Shown here: positions 36,950 to 46,852 of the stretch, in pieces | Layout: each line of letters opens with the position of its first letter | How positions within the stretch are numbered: position 1 is the stretch's first letter | From: Desmodesmus armatus | Lineage: Eukaryota > Chlorophyta > Chlorophyceae > Sphaeropleales > Scenedesmaceae | Assembly (NCBI GenBank): GCA_007449985.2 | Contig: VIIQ02000664.1 | Coordinates: forward strand, 310,001 to 374,000 | Direction: 5' to 3' | DNA: 64,000 bases | The notes under the pieces: generated by a model | Told to the model about the DNA's origin: nothing | Database searches by the model: none | The model's input: only the letters and a program-made list of their open reading frames with translations | Program-made: the position numbers and the translations under genes

Positions 36950-38301
36950 GGCTGCTGCTGGGGCTGGGGCGGTTGCTGGGGCAGCTGCTGTTGCTGCTGG
37001 GGCTGGTGAGCAGGTGGCCACTGCATGCTGCCTGGTGCTCTCCAGGGTCCAGCATCTTTCAGCATCTCCGGGGCAGTTGCCCAGCGGCTGGACCGCCGCT
37101 GTTGCTGTTGCTGCTGCTGCTGCTGCTGCTGCTGAGGCCGAGGAGCAGGTTGCTTGCGTGCACCCCTCTTTCTAGAACCCCCACCACAAGCAGCAGCTGC
37201 AGCAGCCGCAGCAGCAGCCTGCTGCTGCTGTTGCTGCTGCTGTTTAGCCCTCTCCTGGGCCTGCAGGTCGAGTAGGCGCTCATTGAACAGTATAGGTGCC
37301 GCTGAGCGGCGGGGCCTGGAGCGGGGGTGATCCCTTCCTGCTGCTGCTGCTGCTGCTGCTGATGCCTCATGCTGTTGTGCAGCTTCCTGTGACTGTGCTG
37401 CTGCAACATTCAAAAGGTTCCCATCACTGCCAGTAGCGCCAGCACCCGCTGACCCCTCAGCACCCCCTGCTGCTGCTGCTGCACCCTCAGCTGCTGCCAC
37501 TGCTAGCTGTTCAGGTGCAGCAGCTGCTGCTGCAACTTCAGCTGCTGCAATATCCAGCTGTCTGGGAACAGCTGCTGCTGCAGCCTTAGCTGCTGCTGCC
37601 AGCTGTTCAACAGGAGCAGCAGCTGCTGCTGCAGCTGCTGCGCCCTCAGCTGCTGCCACTTCCAACTGTTCAGAGGCAGGAGCAGCAGCTCCAGCCGCAG
37701 CATCAGCTGCTACTGCCAGCTCAGGAAGAGGAGTTGCTGCTGCCCCCTCAGCTGCTGCCACTAGCAGCTCATCAGCAGCAGCTGCTTCAGCCTCAGCAGC
37801 CACTGCTTCAGACTCAGTGGCAGTTTCTGACTCTGTAGCAGTTTCTGAATCAGTAGCTGCTTCAGACTCAGCTGCAGTAGCTGCTGAAGCCTCGGCTGCT
37901 GCAGCAGCCCCAGGTGCTGCTGGCATTATGTGGCCACCCGCAGCAGCTGCTGCGTCCTGTACAGTGTCCTTTGGTTGTCCTGCGATGCCCAGACCAGCAC
38001 CACCAGCAGCAGCAACTATGGACCCCTGATCTCCTGCTGCTGCTTCTGCTGCAGGTGCTACTGATGCTTCAGGTGCTGCTTTTAAAACCCCTGCAGCAAC
38101 CACCACCTCCCCAGGGTCGACAGCTACTGCTGCAGCCTCAGGTGCTGCTGCTTCTTCGCGCTCAGGTGCTGCTGCCTCAGCTACTAAGTCTAACAGCTCC
38201 TGATGTCCGTCTGGTGTTGCAGGAGCTGCTGCTTGGAAGTCTGCTGCTGCAGCTTCACTTGCAGCTGCTAGTGCTAGCATGCGCTCCTGCTGCATTGCCA
38301 T
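33864..38301 (-). CDS. Gln/Ala-rich protein B (paralog of gene A; frame broken)
   Basis: The start at 38301 (MAMQQERMLALAAASE) opens a frame to 36433 with islands matching gene A: RPRRSAAPILFNERLLDLQA, QQFDAYKQQ, CLEAVLDTA and GRKRSAAAADL. At a triplet repeat (36483-36540) the frame turns into poly-Cys and soon stops. The family block SSAKRRRKRVGFAVPEQLEK continues in another frame, which runs on (35394-36419) through an Ala-rich region to an acidic DSEDSDSED end. Likely further exons are 34579-~34710 (GYKLVHDDHGNIVTAMSKGG), 34255-34356 (GGPTDWSEEARKAAGAPPGM) and 33864-34117 (KKAKVQQALMQQ, then poly-Gln, stop at 33864). The last two join in phase, and the junctions before them are unresolved. 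A segment at about 35010-35190 (KPRVLEKRGFRKWKMV) also looks coding. I do not recognise a function. Confidence 0.55.
34255..34710 (-). repeat. Tandem exon duplication in gene B
   Basis: Two consecutive exons encode near-identical segments: AMDWSEEARQAAGASPGTTK (in 34579-34710) and PTDWSEEARKAAGAPPGMNK (in 34255-34356). Both end with a GTGAGG donor in phase 1. Both could be included, or they could be alternatives. Confidence 0.8.
35223..35480 (-). repeat. Tandem duplication of a gene B exon end
   Basis: The block 35383-35480, encoding AGSWQLSVFELLTA on the minus strand, recurs at 35223-35320 with the shared core CAGCTGGCAGCTGTCAGTTT. The second copy is interrupted by stops. Confidence 0.85.
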
Positions 38302-38731
38302 GCTTTGAAGCGTGCAGGACAGCTCCTCTGGCGATGATATGGTACTACGTAAGCTTTGTAAATCTTAAAGGGTGATATAACCCGTCCTCCAAGGCACCGA
38401 ACAGTATATTTGAGCTAGTCAGGTACTGTACTGTCGGCCTGATGCAACCACCGACATTGGAGAGCCACTGCAGCTGAAACACCAATCAAAAACAGGATAC
38501 GACTATATGAAAATATTGAGCTAGACTTAGGCTTGCGTTTGTCCGGGTTATTCTTTCCGGATTTCAAATCAAACAGATCGGATCACTGCACATGACATCT
38601 GGCTGTCAAGTGCCAGAAATACCCAAAGCCTTACATATCACCTCACAAAACAGTCACGCTTCAAAATGTCCAACATGACGTCACAGATTGCCAGAGGGGC
38701 TCCAAAGGAACGCTTGTCTCCTGACAACAAG
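38302..38731. other. Short intergenic region upstream of gene B
   Basis: 430 bp between the end of the SET gene and the start of gene B, both on the minus strand. It contains the probable SET-gene polyadenylation signal and presumably the promoter of gene B. Nothing else is recognisable. Confidence 0.5.
38631..38635 (-). terminator. TGTAA polyadenylation signal of the SET gene
   Basis: TTACA on the plus strand reads TGTAA in the transcript, about 97 nt after the stop at 38732-38734. TGTAA is the usual polyadenylation motif of green algae. Confidence 0.65.
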
Positions 38732-40171
38732 TCACTTCCCAAAGCCCTTCTTGGTCGCTGGCCTGGGTTTCTGACCCTTCCTTGCTGCAACAACAGCATC
38801 CTCCCGCAACCCCTTGATCTTTGGCACCTGCACACCACGCAGCACACCACACCACAGTGATATGACAGTCATGATCAGTCTCATGAGACAGTTGGGCGCA
38901 GCATGGCACAGCACACATTATGCCCCTTGAACACACAAATCTCACGTGCGACGTTTCAGCTCATCACTCGTTGTGTAAGCACCATCTTCCATGTTGCAAG
39001 CCATGTGCTGCAGCAGAAACTTCTTGTCTCAGCGAAGCATTGTTTACTTCTTCCACAGCACAACTACCTTCTGCCTGCACAGGCTGCACCTGTAGTCCAA
39101 CTCCGCCCTCAGACCAGTGACAGTCTGACTGCAGCCCCACCCCCTTCCCCCTGCCCAGGCTGCTCAACTGGGCCGTCCCCTGCTGAGGCAAGCCCACTGC
39201 TCCCACAGCTCAACTGCCAGTTTGACTAGTGCCACAACAGTAGTACCTCCTGCCTGCACAGGCTGCCACTTGCCCAACATACTCTGCCCTCAAATTAGAG
39301 CCAGTCTGACAGCAACCAGCAGTAATTCCGCAGCAGCAACCACCTGCTTGAGTTTCTCTGCCAGCGACAGCAGTAGCCGCTCCACCTCCCACCCCCCTAC
39401 CGGGACGCCTACCTTCTGCCTGCACAGGCTGCCACTCACCGCAACACCCCCCCCCCTCGGACCAGAGACAGTCTGACACCGAGCAGCACACATTCTCCAG
39501 CATAGGGATGGCAGCAGCACCCACCTGCTTGAGTTTCTCTGCCAGGCCAGCAATGACATCAACCTCTTGCCGGCATGGGTGCCGCTCGCTAAATCAACTC
39601 CCCCCTCAGATCAGAGACAGTCTGACACCAACCAGCAAAGGTCAACGCAAACCCACCTGCTTGAGCTCTCTGCCAGGCTGACACTGCTGCCCTGAGCATT
39701 GCAGCGCAAGCCCAGGGCATCCAGCACCCCCCCCCTCCCCCCTCTCCCCTCCCCCCTCCCCTCCCCCCACCCCCCCACCCCCGCCCGCCCACCCCCACAC
39801 CCCCCCCCCCACACACACACCGCTTCCCCCCCCCCCCCGCCGCACCTACCTGTTTGAGTTTCTCTGCCAGGCCAGCAATGACGTCCAGCAGCAGCTGCTT
39901 CTTCTGACTGCGGAACAGCACCGCCAGCTGCATGTCACCCGACAACGCCTCAGCAGCTGCTGGCGCCGCTGCCGGTGACACCACGTCACCAGCCGCACTG
40001 CTGCCACCACTGCTGCCGCTGCTGCTGCCGCCGTCGCCATTGCTGCTGCTGGTGTTGCTGCTGCCGGATAGCAGGGCCTTATCATGGTCCAGGCCTGCTT
40101 TGAAAGTTTGTAGGGCCCCTAGAGCCATTCCCAGGAGGATGCGCAAGGTGGCAGTCTGCACACAAGCACGG

Positions 40172-40203
<32 letters not shown>

Positions 40204-43200
40204 TCCAGTCAGGTACAGTGTTAGTGAGGCAGGAGTGATCTGTTCAGAGCATGATTGGCAGAGTTGATCACACTTGCACCCTTAGCCCCACCCTGCGCCA
40301 CTTCCCGGACAAAAGGCCTGCAGGTTTGGTGGCACCACTGTGCACAGAGTGTCTTAGCAACAAAAGCACAGACACTCGGCCGACAGCATCAGGCATACAG
40401 CACAACCATTGGCACTTGCCTGTGCTTGTAGGAGTATTATGATGTATTGCTGTGCATTTCGTTGGGAATGCATACATGCTGCCCATGCACACTCTATGCT
40501 GACACACCTCGTTTCGTTTGTTGAGAAGTCGCTTCCAGCTGACCAGCACCTCGAAACACGCACACACCACCTACATGCACACGTGCGCTGATGCTGAGTT
40601 CCCCCCCCCCCCCACACACACACACACACACCACAGCCCGCACCTCGTTTCGTTTGTTGAGAGGTCGCTCCCAGCTGCCCAGCACCTCCAGTGTGAGGTT
40701 CTCCACCTCACTCTGGTAGGTGGACACCAACCCACGCACAGCAGCAAGCAGACGAGGCTCAACAAGCTGGGGACCACCCAGCAGCACCTGCAGGGGCAAC
40801 AGGGAGGGGGGCGAGCAGTAAGGTTTTGGACAGGTGACATACAGCAGGGATTGCAACAGCCAGCGTTCAATGCAGCAGACGAGGCTCAACAAGGTGAGGA
40901 CCACCCAGCAGCACCTGCAGGGGCAGCGGGGGGGGGGGGGGGGGGGGCAGTAAGGTTTTGGACAGGTGCACAGGCATTGAGCTGCCCCTGCTGACATACA
41001 GCAGGGAGTAACAACAGCCAGCGCTCAAAGCGTAGCATGAAGCATGTGTGCTTGTATGGGGCAGCCACCCAGTGACATGCAAGGCCACCAGACCATGCAC
41101 AGCAGCAAGCAGACGAGGCTCAACAAGCTGAGGACCACCCAGCAGCACCTGCAGAGAACGGGGGGGGGGGGGGGGGGTGCAGAAGGGAGGGCGAGCAGGG
41201 TGTGCAGGCATTGAGCTGCCTTTGCTGACATACAGCAGGGAGTAACAACAGCCAGCACTCAGAGCATAGCATGGGGTGTGTGTGCTTGTATGGGGCCGCC
41301 ACCCAATGACATGCCAGGAGATGGTGTTGTGGCAAATTTTACACATTCAAACCCAAGGGGCCGCCAGTTTACCTGGAGGTTTGACTTTTTGTCATTTGCT
41401 GCCAGTGTCAGCTTCTTGAGCAGTGCCTGCCTCCAAGGAGCATTGGCATTCAGCTCCAGCAGGCGACCATCCGCATCCACTGCACCTCCGATGTCTGCAG
41501 CTCCCTGCAGAATACAGCATACGGGCAACAGGCAGCCAACGGCAGGTCAGCACACGACTGTTTGGCAAAACACGACGGCAAGGGGAAGGGGGCAAGCGTT
41601 TGGTGCGACAAAGCACAGCGTGTGCAGGTGCAGCGGTCAGCTCCAGCAGGCGACCATCCGCATCCACTGCACCTCCAATGTCTGCAGCACCCTGCGTGTG
41701 CGCAACATGTGGGGGAAACAGGCACCCAATGGCAGGTCAGTACATGTTCGTTGGGCAAGGGGGACGACGGCAAGGGGGGGGGGCAAGCGTTTGGTGCAAC
41801 AAGGCAGCCCAAGTGCATGTGCAGCGGTCAGCGCCAGCAGGCAGCCGACCATTCGCATGCACTGCGTTACCAACATCTGCATCCCTCTTCGTACGTACGG
41901 CATGTGGGCAACAGCCAGCCGACCGACGATGCCAGCACATGGCCGCCGGCCGAATTCGACCACGCTCGAACGCCAAAGCATTCCGGCCGCACACGTGCCC
42001 GGCTATCACAAGGCTATCACAAGGCCCGCTGGAAAACCGTGTTACGTTTACCTTACTTACGTTGACCAGGTTCATGTCAAAGCGCAGCGCCACTCGGTCA
42101 TGCGGGTTTTCGGGGATGACGAATCCATAGTCCATCAGCAGGAAGTCGTTGCTGAGGGGCCCGTAACTTAGCAGCAGCGGCTCGCCAGCAGCGATCTGTC
42201 AATGCAGCAGCAGCAGCAGCAGCAGCAGATGCATGAGACACAGTAGGAACTGATCCTTCCCACACAGCTTTGACTGAACCCCTAAGCCACCATTCTCTTG
42301 TCATTCACAACAAGGCATTCTCTTGTCTATCCAACAAGAGTATGATGGCCACTTCTGCCAGTCTCCTTGCACTGCTGTTGGGTTGCAGGCCCTTACGCCA
42401 GTCACCATCCAGTCCCCAATCCCATCTCGGCAATGCCATAAGAATGACGACAAGATGACCTTACCGGCTGCTTTGCCACCATGGCCACTCCCCCAGGCAC
42501 CGGCAGCACCTCGCAGTTTGGTGTGAAGCTGTGGTTGGCCATGTCTATGAGAGGCAGCAGGGCAGCAGGGGCCTGCGGACCAGCAACCCTGAACGCCCGA
42601 CTGGTCACCACAGCCAGCGCCCAACCTGCACGACACAACCCACAACATTGGGCAGTGAGTGAAAGCAACTTGCTAGCGCCATACCACGCAGGAGTCAAGC
42701 AGCCAACCGCAAGCGTTTCTGGTATATTTTGCTTGCGGCAGGCACTTGGCCGCAACAGCCAGCAATCAGGGCTCAAGTGTCAGGGATGCTGCATTGAATA
42801 TGTGACCGCATTGTGGTGTAAGCAACACAAGAATCACTAGTGGGTAATGTCAGTTGATACTGAATAGCTCCGGCAACCCACCTAGGCTGTTGGTATCCAC
42901 GAGCACTCCCTCAAAGGGGTCATCAGCAGTCCCAGGCAGCTTTGACAGCACGTCAAGGCTGAAACGGTGCAACCAGCGGCCACGTCTCTTCACCTGACAG
43001 CAGCAGTAACATGGCGGCAGCAACATGACGGCAGCACTACTAGTTTAGTAAGCCCTAAATCCCAACCCTTGAATTTCCAGGATCGTGTGTCAGGCGGCCC
43101 GTCAAACAAGGGCTGCCAACCAAAAAAATCAAGGGCTGTGCTTTCCTCAGCACCACCTATAGGTGGTCAGTCGATGTACAAATCCAACGACTCATGCCTG

Positions 43201-46013
43201 CTTGCGCTGTGCCCTTGTGTGCCCAGCATGCACTCAGTAACTATTGCTGGCAAAATGCACTGACGCCCCCATGCCTATGGCAACAAGTGGGTGGCGCCAA
43301 CAATTGACACTGCAAGAAACCCAACCCCTACCACCAACGCCACCACCCACCTGTTCCACCACTGGGGGGTACTCTATTGCCTCCAGTGCCTCCCTGGGGA
43401 AGAACATCGGCACACCAGACACCCCCACAGGCAGGTTGGCCACGTAAGCAGCAAAGCGGCTGTCAGAGCCCTGGACGCGTGCCGCAAGCACCTGCACAGG
43501 CAGTCACCATGTGACACATGGATGCCACAACATTTTTCAACAATTGGATAAAAAGATAACAATTGGATGAATAATGAAAAAAAATTCGTGTAACACTTGT
43601 ACAAAACAGTTACACAAATTTAGGCACAGCTATTCACAGTGCTTGGGGCTGTCAGAGCCTTGGATGCGCGCAGCAAGCACCTGCAGAGACAGTTACAACA
43701 TCACAGTACAGTACAGTACAGTTTCAGTACAGGTAAAGGAGACAGGGTCCCAACCTTGGGCAAGGGCTGATGAGAGATATCACACAATGACAAAACCCAC
43801 ATCAACAAAAAAAAACCATCACAAAGTCAGCGGGGCAGCGGCGGGGTTGTCAGGGCCATGGACCGACCAGCACCTGCAAGGGATGCAAAGTCACTCAGTT
43901 GCAACACCAGAATTGACCCCACCAACCGCCAGCCCAACATACAAGGGTGTGACCAGGATGGTGTGACCGCCGATGTGTATCAACCCAGCCTGCGAATGTG
44001 TTCATACACGATGCCCTTTGGGGGTGCATTATCAAACACCCCTGGATAGAAGGCAAGGGCAAGCCTGCCAAGGTAGAGTGGATGCATACTTTGCGATAAC
44101 AACCGACCCCCCCCCTCCCCAGGATAAACACAATCGCACACTCCCCCCCCCCCCCCCGAAAAAACAAAACCGCATACCTGCAGGGCCAGCTTTGCTCCCC
44201 AGAGCTCCTCAGGTACTTGCTGTATGAGCTGCAGCACCCGGGGGTCACTTGACTCATCGTATGTCAGGTGGCAACTGCGGGGCAACTCTATCAGCCGCTG
44301 GCCTGCTGAAGAAATGGCCTGGGGGCAGCACAGCACAGCACAGCACAGCAGGGGGGGGGGGTTGTAGTGAGCAAAAAGCTCTATCAGCGCTGGCCCCCTT
44401 TTCAGATGGCCTGAGAACAGCACAGCAGTAGGGCGGGTGGGTGGTTGGGGTGAGGGGGGGGGCAGTATTGGATGACTCATTATATGTCAGGTGGCTGCTG
44501 CGGGGCAACTCTATCAGCCGCTGGCCACCTGCTGGAATGGCCTGGGGACAGCACGGCAAAGCAGGGGGGGGGCGCAGGACTAAGATGAGAACGATGAGGA
44601 GCGGGGTGCAAGGAGTGCTGGAGATGGAAGGAAGCAGGGAAGGGGGGGAGGAGTGTTGAAAAAAAAGGAGGAATGGGGCGTCACCGCCAAGACCACATAG
44701 AGGCTGTGGGCAAAGGTCAGTGTCTACTCTGTGGGCTCTCAGATATTGCAGGCCAGGGCTTGGGGTCGTGGCATTTTGCAAGCGCAGAGTTGACTAGGCC
44801 CCAGCATATGCCAGTTGACTTTAAAAACATCGATTGAATACAATTCATGCAAGGCCGTGTGTGTGACGCAGCCACTCCCACATCCCCCACCACAGTAGAC
44901 CCTCACCTGTGGCGCCACCAAGCCCCACCCTGGCACCCCCAAACTTTGCAGCCGCCTTCGACCCCCTTCGCCCCCCCCCCCCCCCCGCCGCACCCCACTT
45001 CCACACACTGCACCTCCACCCCACCCGGTGGCACCCCCACCACTGCACTTTCCATCCCTGGGGGTCCACCACAAACCTAAGGCCAAGGGGGGGGGGGGGG
45101 ACGCACGGCCTATTTCTCGCAGGGGGGGAGGGGTCGATCGAGAAATTAGCCTAAATCGTCAAGGGGGAGGGAGGGTTTCAAAGGCCCATCCATAGGGGGA
45201 ACAGCAGTACCTAACAACAGCCTAAAGCCGACACGGGGGGAGGGGTATGTGCGCCAAACAGCCTAAAATGGACACGGGGGAGGGGTAGGAGCAAATTTGG
45301 CGTCCCCACCCCCCGGTCTTGGGTCTGTGGTGGACCCCCTGCACCCCCACCTCCACACTCCGCACCCCCTCTCCACTCCTATCACCACCCTCACCCATGC
45401 ACCCCCACCTCCACACTCCGCACTGCCCCTCCACCCCCACCCCCACCCCTGCACTCTGCACGCCGCCCACCCCACCCCCACCACCACAGTCAACACCACC
45501 TCTCCACCCCCACGCCCACACCGCACCAAGCACCTCGCACCCCCCCACCCCCCACCGCAGCAGCCCCTTACCTGTGTTGCCACCAAAGCCCCCCCCCTGC
45601 ACCCAGGACTCCCTCCCCTGCACCCCCCCCCCCTGTCCCCCCCCTCTCCCCCCCCCCCAGCAGTCCCCCACCTGTGTTGTCACTAAGCCCCAGCCAGAGC
45701 CTCCGTCACTCCCAGCCAGGTTGGCCACACCCACACCAGCTACCGCACCACCGCTGCGCTGAACCCAATCGATCAATGGGTGATGAGTGCTGGAGGGAGA
45801 CGGACTGCTGGGGCCACCGGCTGCTGCTGCTGCTGCTGCCACCACTGAATGCCGGCTGCTGCTGCAGCTGCCCCTGCTGCTGCTGCTGCTGCTGTTGTTG
45901 CTGCAGCAGCAGGCTGCGTGCCAAGGTAAGGTCGGCTGTGCTGGTGTGAAGAGGCTGCTTTGTAGGTGCCGGTGACAGCGTACGAGGTGCACTGCATTGC
46001 TGGTCAACTGCAT
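38732..46013 (-). CDS. SET-domain protein, Rubisco large-subunit methyltransferase family
   Basis: A complete gene with ten exons, all in phase: 45672-46013, 44178-44318, 43351-43491, 42882-42993, 42465-42625, 42061-42195, 41373-41504, 40644-40787, 39850-40155 and 38732-38827, giving 569 residues. The N-terminus (MQLTSNAVHLVRCHRHLQSS, then Ser/Ala-rich) looks like a chloroplast transit peptide. The split SET domain starts near residue 85 (LIDWVQRSGGAVAGVGVANL) and includes GQRLIELPRSCHLTYDESSD, ALLPLIDMANHSFTPNCEV with the NHS motif (~274), and LLLSYGPLSNDFLLMDYGF, which carries the catalytic-type Tyr (~309). The C-terminal half (LVEPRLLAAVRGLVSTYQSE, LRILLGMALGALQTF) corresponds to the Rubisco-LSMT substrate-binding domain. 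The protein ends in a basic tail. Such enzymes trimethylate lysine on Rubisco large subunit or fructose-bisphosphate aldolase, and other substrates are possible. The introns are packed with degenerate exon-edge copies. Confidence 0.93.
39341..39685 (-). repeat. Three decayed copies of the SET exon 9 3' edge in intron 9
   Basis: The exon 9 end (GAGAAACTCAAACAG|GT at 39850) recurs at about 39655-39685, 39523-39563 and 39341-39372. Each copy keeps a GAG..CTCAAGCAG|GT-like donor. The copy at 39523-39563 still reads DVIAGLAEKLKQV. They are embedded in a degenerate tandem array with CAGTCTGAC and CCTGCACAGG motifs. Confidence 0.9.
39722..39840 (-). repeat. G-rich tract next to SET exon 9 donor
   Basis: About 120 nt that are almost pure C/A on the plus strand, hence runs of 4-10 G on the transcript strand, beginning within about 10 nt of the exon 9 donor. 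The pattern is suited to G-quadruplex formation in the pre-mRNA. Confidence 0.9.
40508..40554 (-). repeat. Copy of SET exon 8 3' edge in intron 8
   Basis: The exon 8 end at 40644 (GSWERPLNKRNE|GT) recurs as SWKRLLNKRNE|GT at 40508-40554, with donor-like sequence kept. It lies inside the following intron. Confidence 0.92.
40874..41149 (-). repeat. Two copies of SET exon 8 5' edge in intron 7
   Basis: The exon 8 start (CAG|GTGCTGCTGGGTGG, encoding VLLGGPQLVEPRLLAAV) is repeated at 40874-40915 and 41090-41149. Both copies keep an acceptor-like CTGCAG next to a long poly-G run. The copies read VLLGGPHLVEPRLL and VLLGGPQLVEPRLLAAVHGL. Confidence 0.95.
41636..41885 (-). repeat. Two copies of SET exon 7 5' edge in intron 6
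   Basis: The exon 7 start at 41504 (GAADIGGAVDADGRLLEL) is repeated almost perfectly at 41636-41691 and more decayed at 41829-41885 (DADVGNAVHANGRL). Both copies keep an AG acceptor. The surrounding intron also repeats GCAAGCGTTTGGTGC-type motifs, so the unit is about 200 bp. Confidence 0.95.
43648..43873 (-). repeat. Two copies of SET exon 3 5' edge in intron 2
   Basis: The exon 3 start at 43491 (CAG|GTGCTTGCGGC, encoding VLAARVQGSDS) recurs at 43648-43680 as VLAARIQGSDS and in decayed form at about 43840-43873. Both have CTGCAG or TTGCAG acceptors. Confidence 0.9.
44365..44541 (-). repeat. Two copies of SET exon 2 5' edge in intron 1
   Basis: The exon 2 start at 44318 (AISSAGQRLIELPRSCHLTY) recurs at 44470-44541 as AIPAGGQRLIELPRSSHLTY, still open and with a CCCCAG acceptor. 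It recurs again at about 44365-44410 with stops. The outer copy loses similarity shortly after ESSN and has no matching donor. Confidence 0.95.
44905..45595 (-). repeat. Copies of SET exon 1 3' edge in intron 1
   Basis: The exon 1 end at 45672 (GWGLVTTQ|GT) is echoed at about 45571-45595 (GFGGNTG) and 44905-44935 (GLGGATG), each with a CACAG|GTAAG- or CACAG|GTGAG-like donor. They are separated by C-rich tracts that resemble one another, so a larger unit was probably duplicated. Confidence 0.75.
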
Positions 46014-46852
46014 TTTTGGCCTGCATAGTAAATGGTCGGCAGGGCAAGGTTGTTGTGCTCTGGGACAAGCAACGGCACAGGACTGGGGGGGCACAGTGGC
46101 AGTGCTGTTGCTCTGATATTTGTGTGATGCCAAAACGATGCACCCAGCCATTATATTGCGTAATAATCTGATAAACAAACCTGTGAGTATGGTGAGTGGG
46201 CACTCTGTGCGCTGTGGACATGTCAACAGCAGGACAGCGCTTCTAGGCACGTGGAGCGGTGCTGCCAGGGTGGTTGTTGTTGGGCTGGAGGTTTACACTA
46301 CTGCTATAGACAATGATGACAAAACACAGGATCTAATTCAACGTCAATACATGCCATTCATTGACCTTGACTCCAAGAAAAGTTCAAACCCAACTCCTCA
46401 AACCCCAGCAAAATAACAGTCTTGTCTAGCCAGGCAACGCCAGATACGTTGCCACTGCTGTCCTCAGCGCCTTACCTCAACACAGTCTCGTCACGTCAGC
46501 GCGTGAACGCGTGCTTTGCATCTGTCTTCGTTCTTTCGGCAGATCAGCAGCACTGCTCAAACGCCGTCCTCGTTCCCCCCCTCAGCCTGTACAACGTTGC
46601 AAGGCTGCATCAGCACTGCCCCTGCCACGGCGTTATGACACATATTTGGACTCAACTGTCAGTCCTGAGCTGCTGACAGAAACAATACCCAACAACCACC
46701 TATCAGCAACCCTTCTTAGCCGTTTTCTTCAGCTTCAGGGCGCTGACAGCAGCAGCTTTGGCCAGCCTTAGCTGCCTGAGGGAGGCTGGTAGTGCCTTGG
46801 GTCCCATAGTCCCCACCAGCAGCCCTTGGGAGCTTGAGCAGCAAGCAGCAGC
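46014..46852. other. Divergent promoter region between SET and KANSL3/TEX30-like genes
   Basis: About 840 bp between two divergent start codons. A 98-codon open frame (46120-46416, plus) has no recognisable similarity or splice context. I cannot point to individual promoter elements. Confidence 0.45.

Noticed and set aside
44470..44541. Outer copy of SET exon 2 as an alternative functional exon
   Set aside because: It is open and has an acceptor, but similarity stops after ESSN and there is no donor in phase, so it cannot replace exon 2 as it stands.
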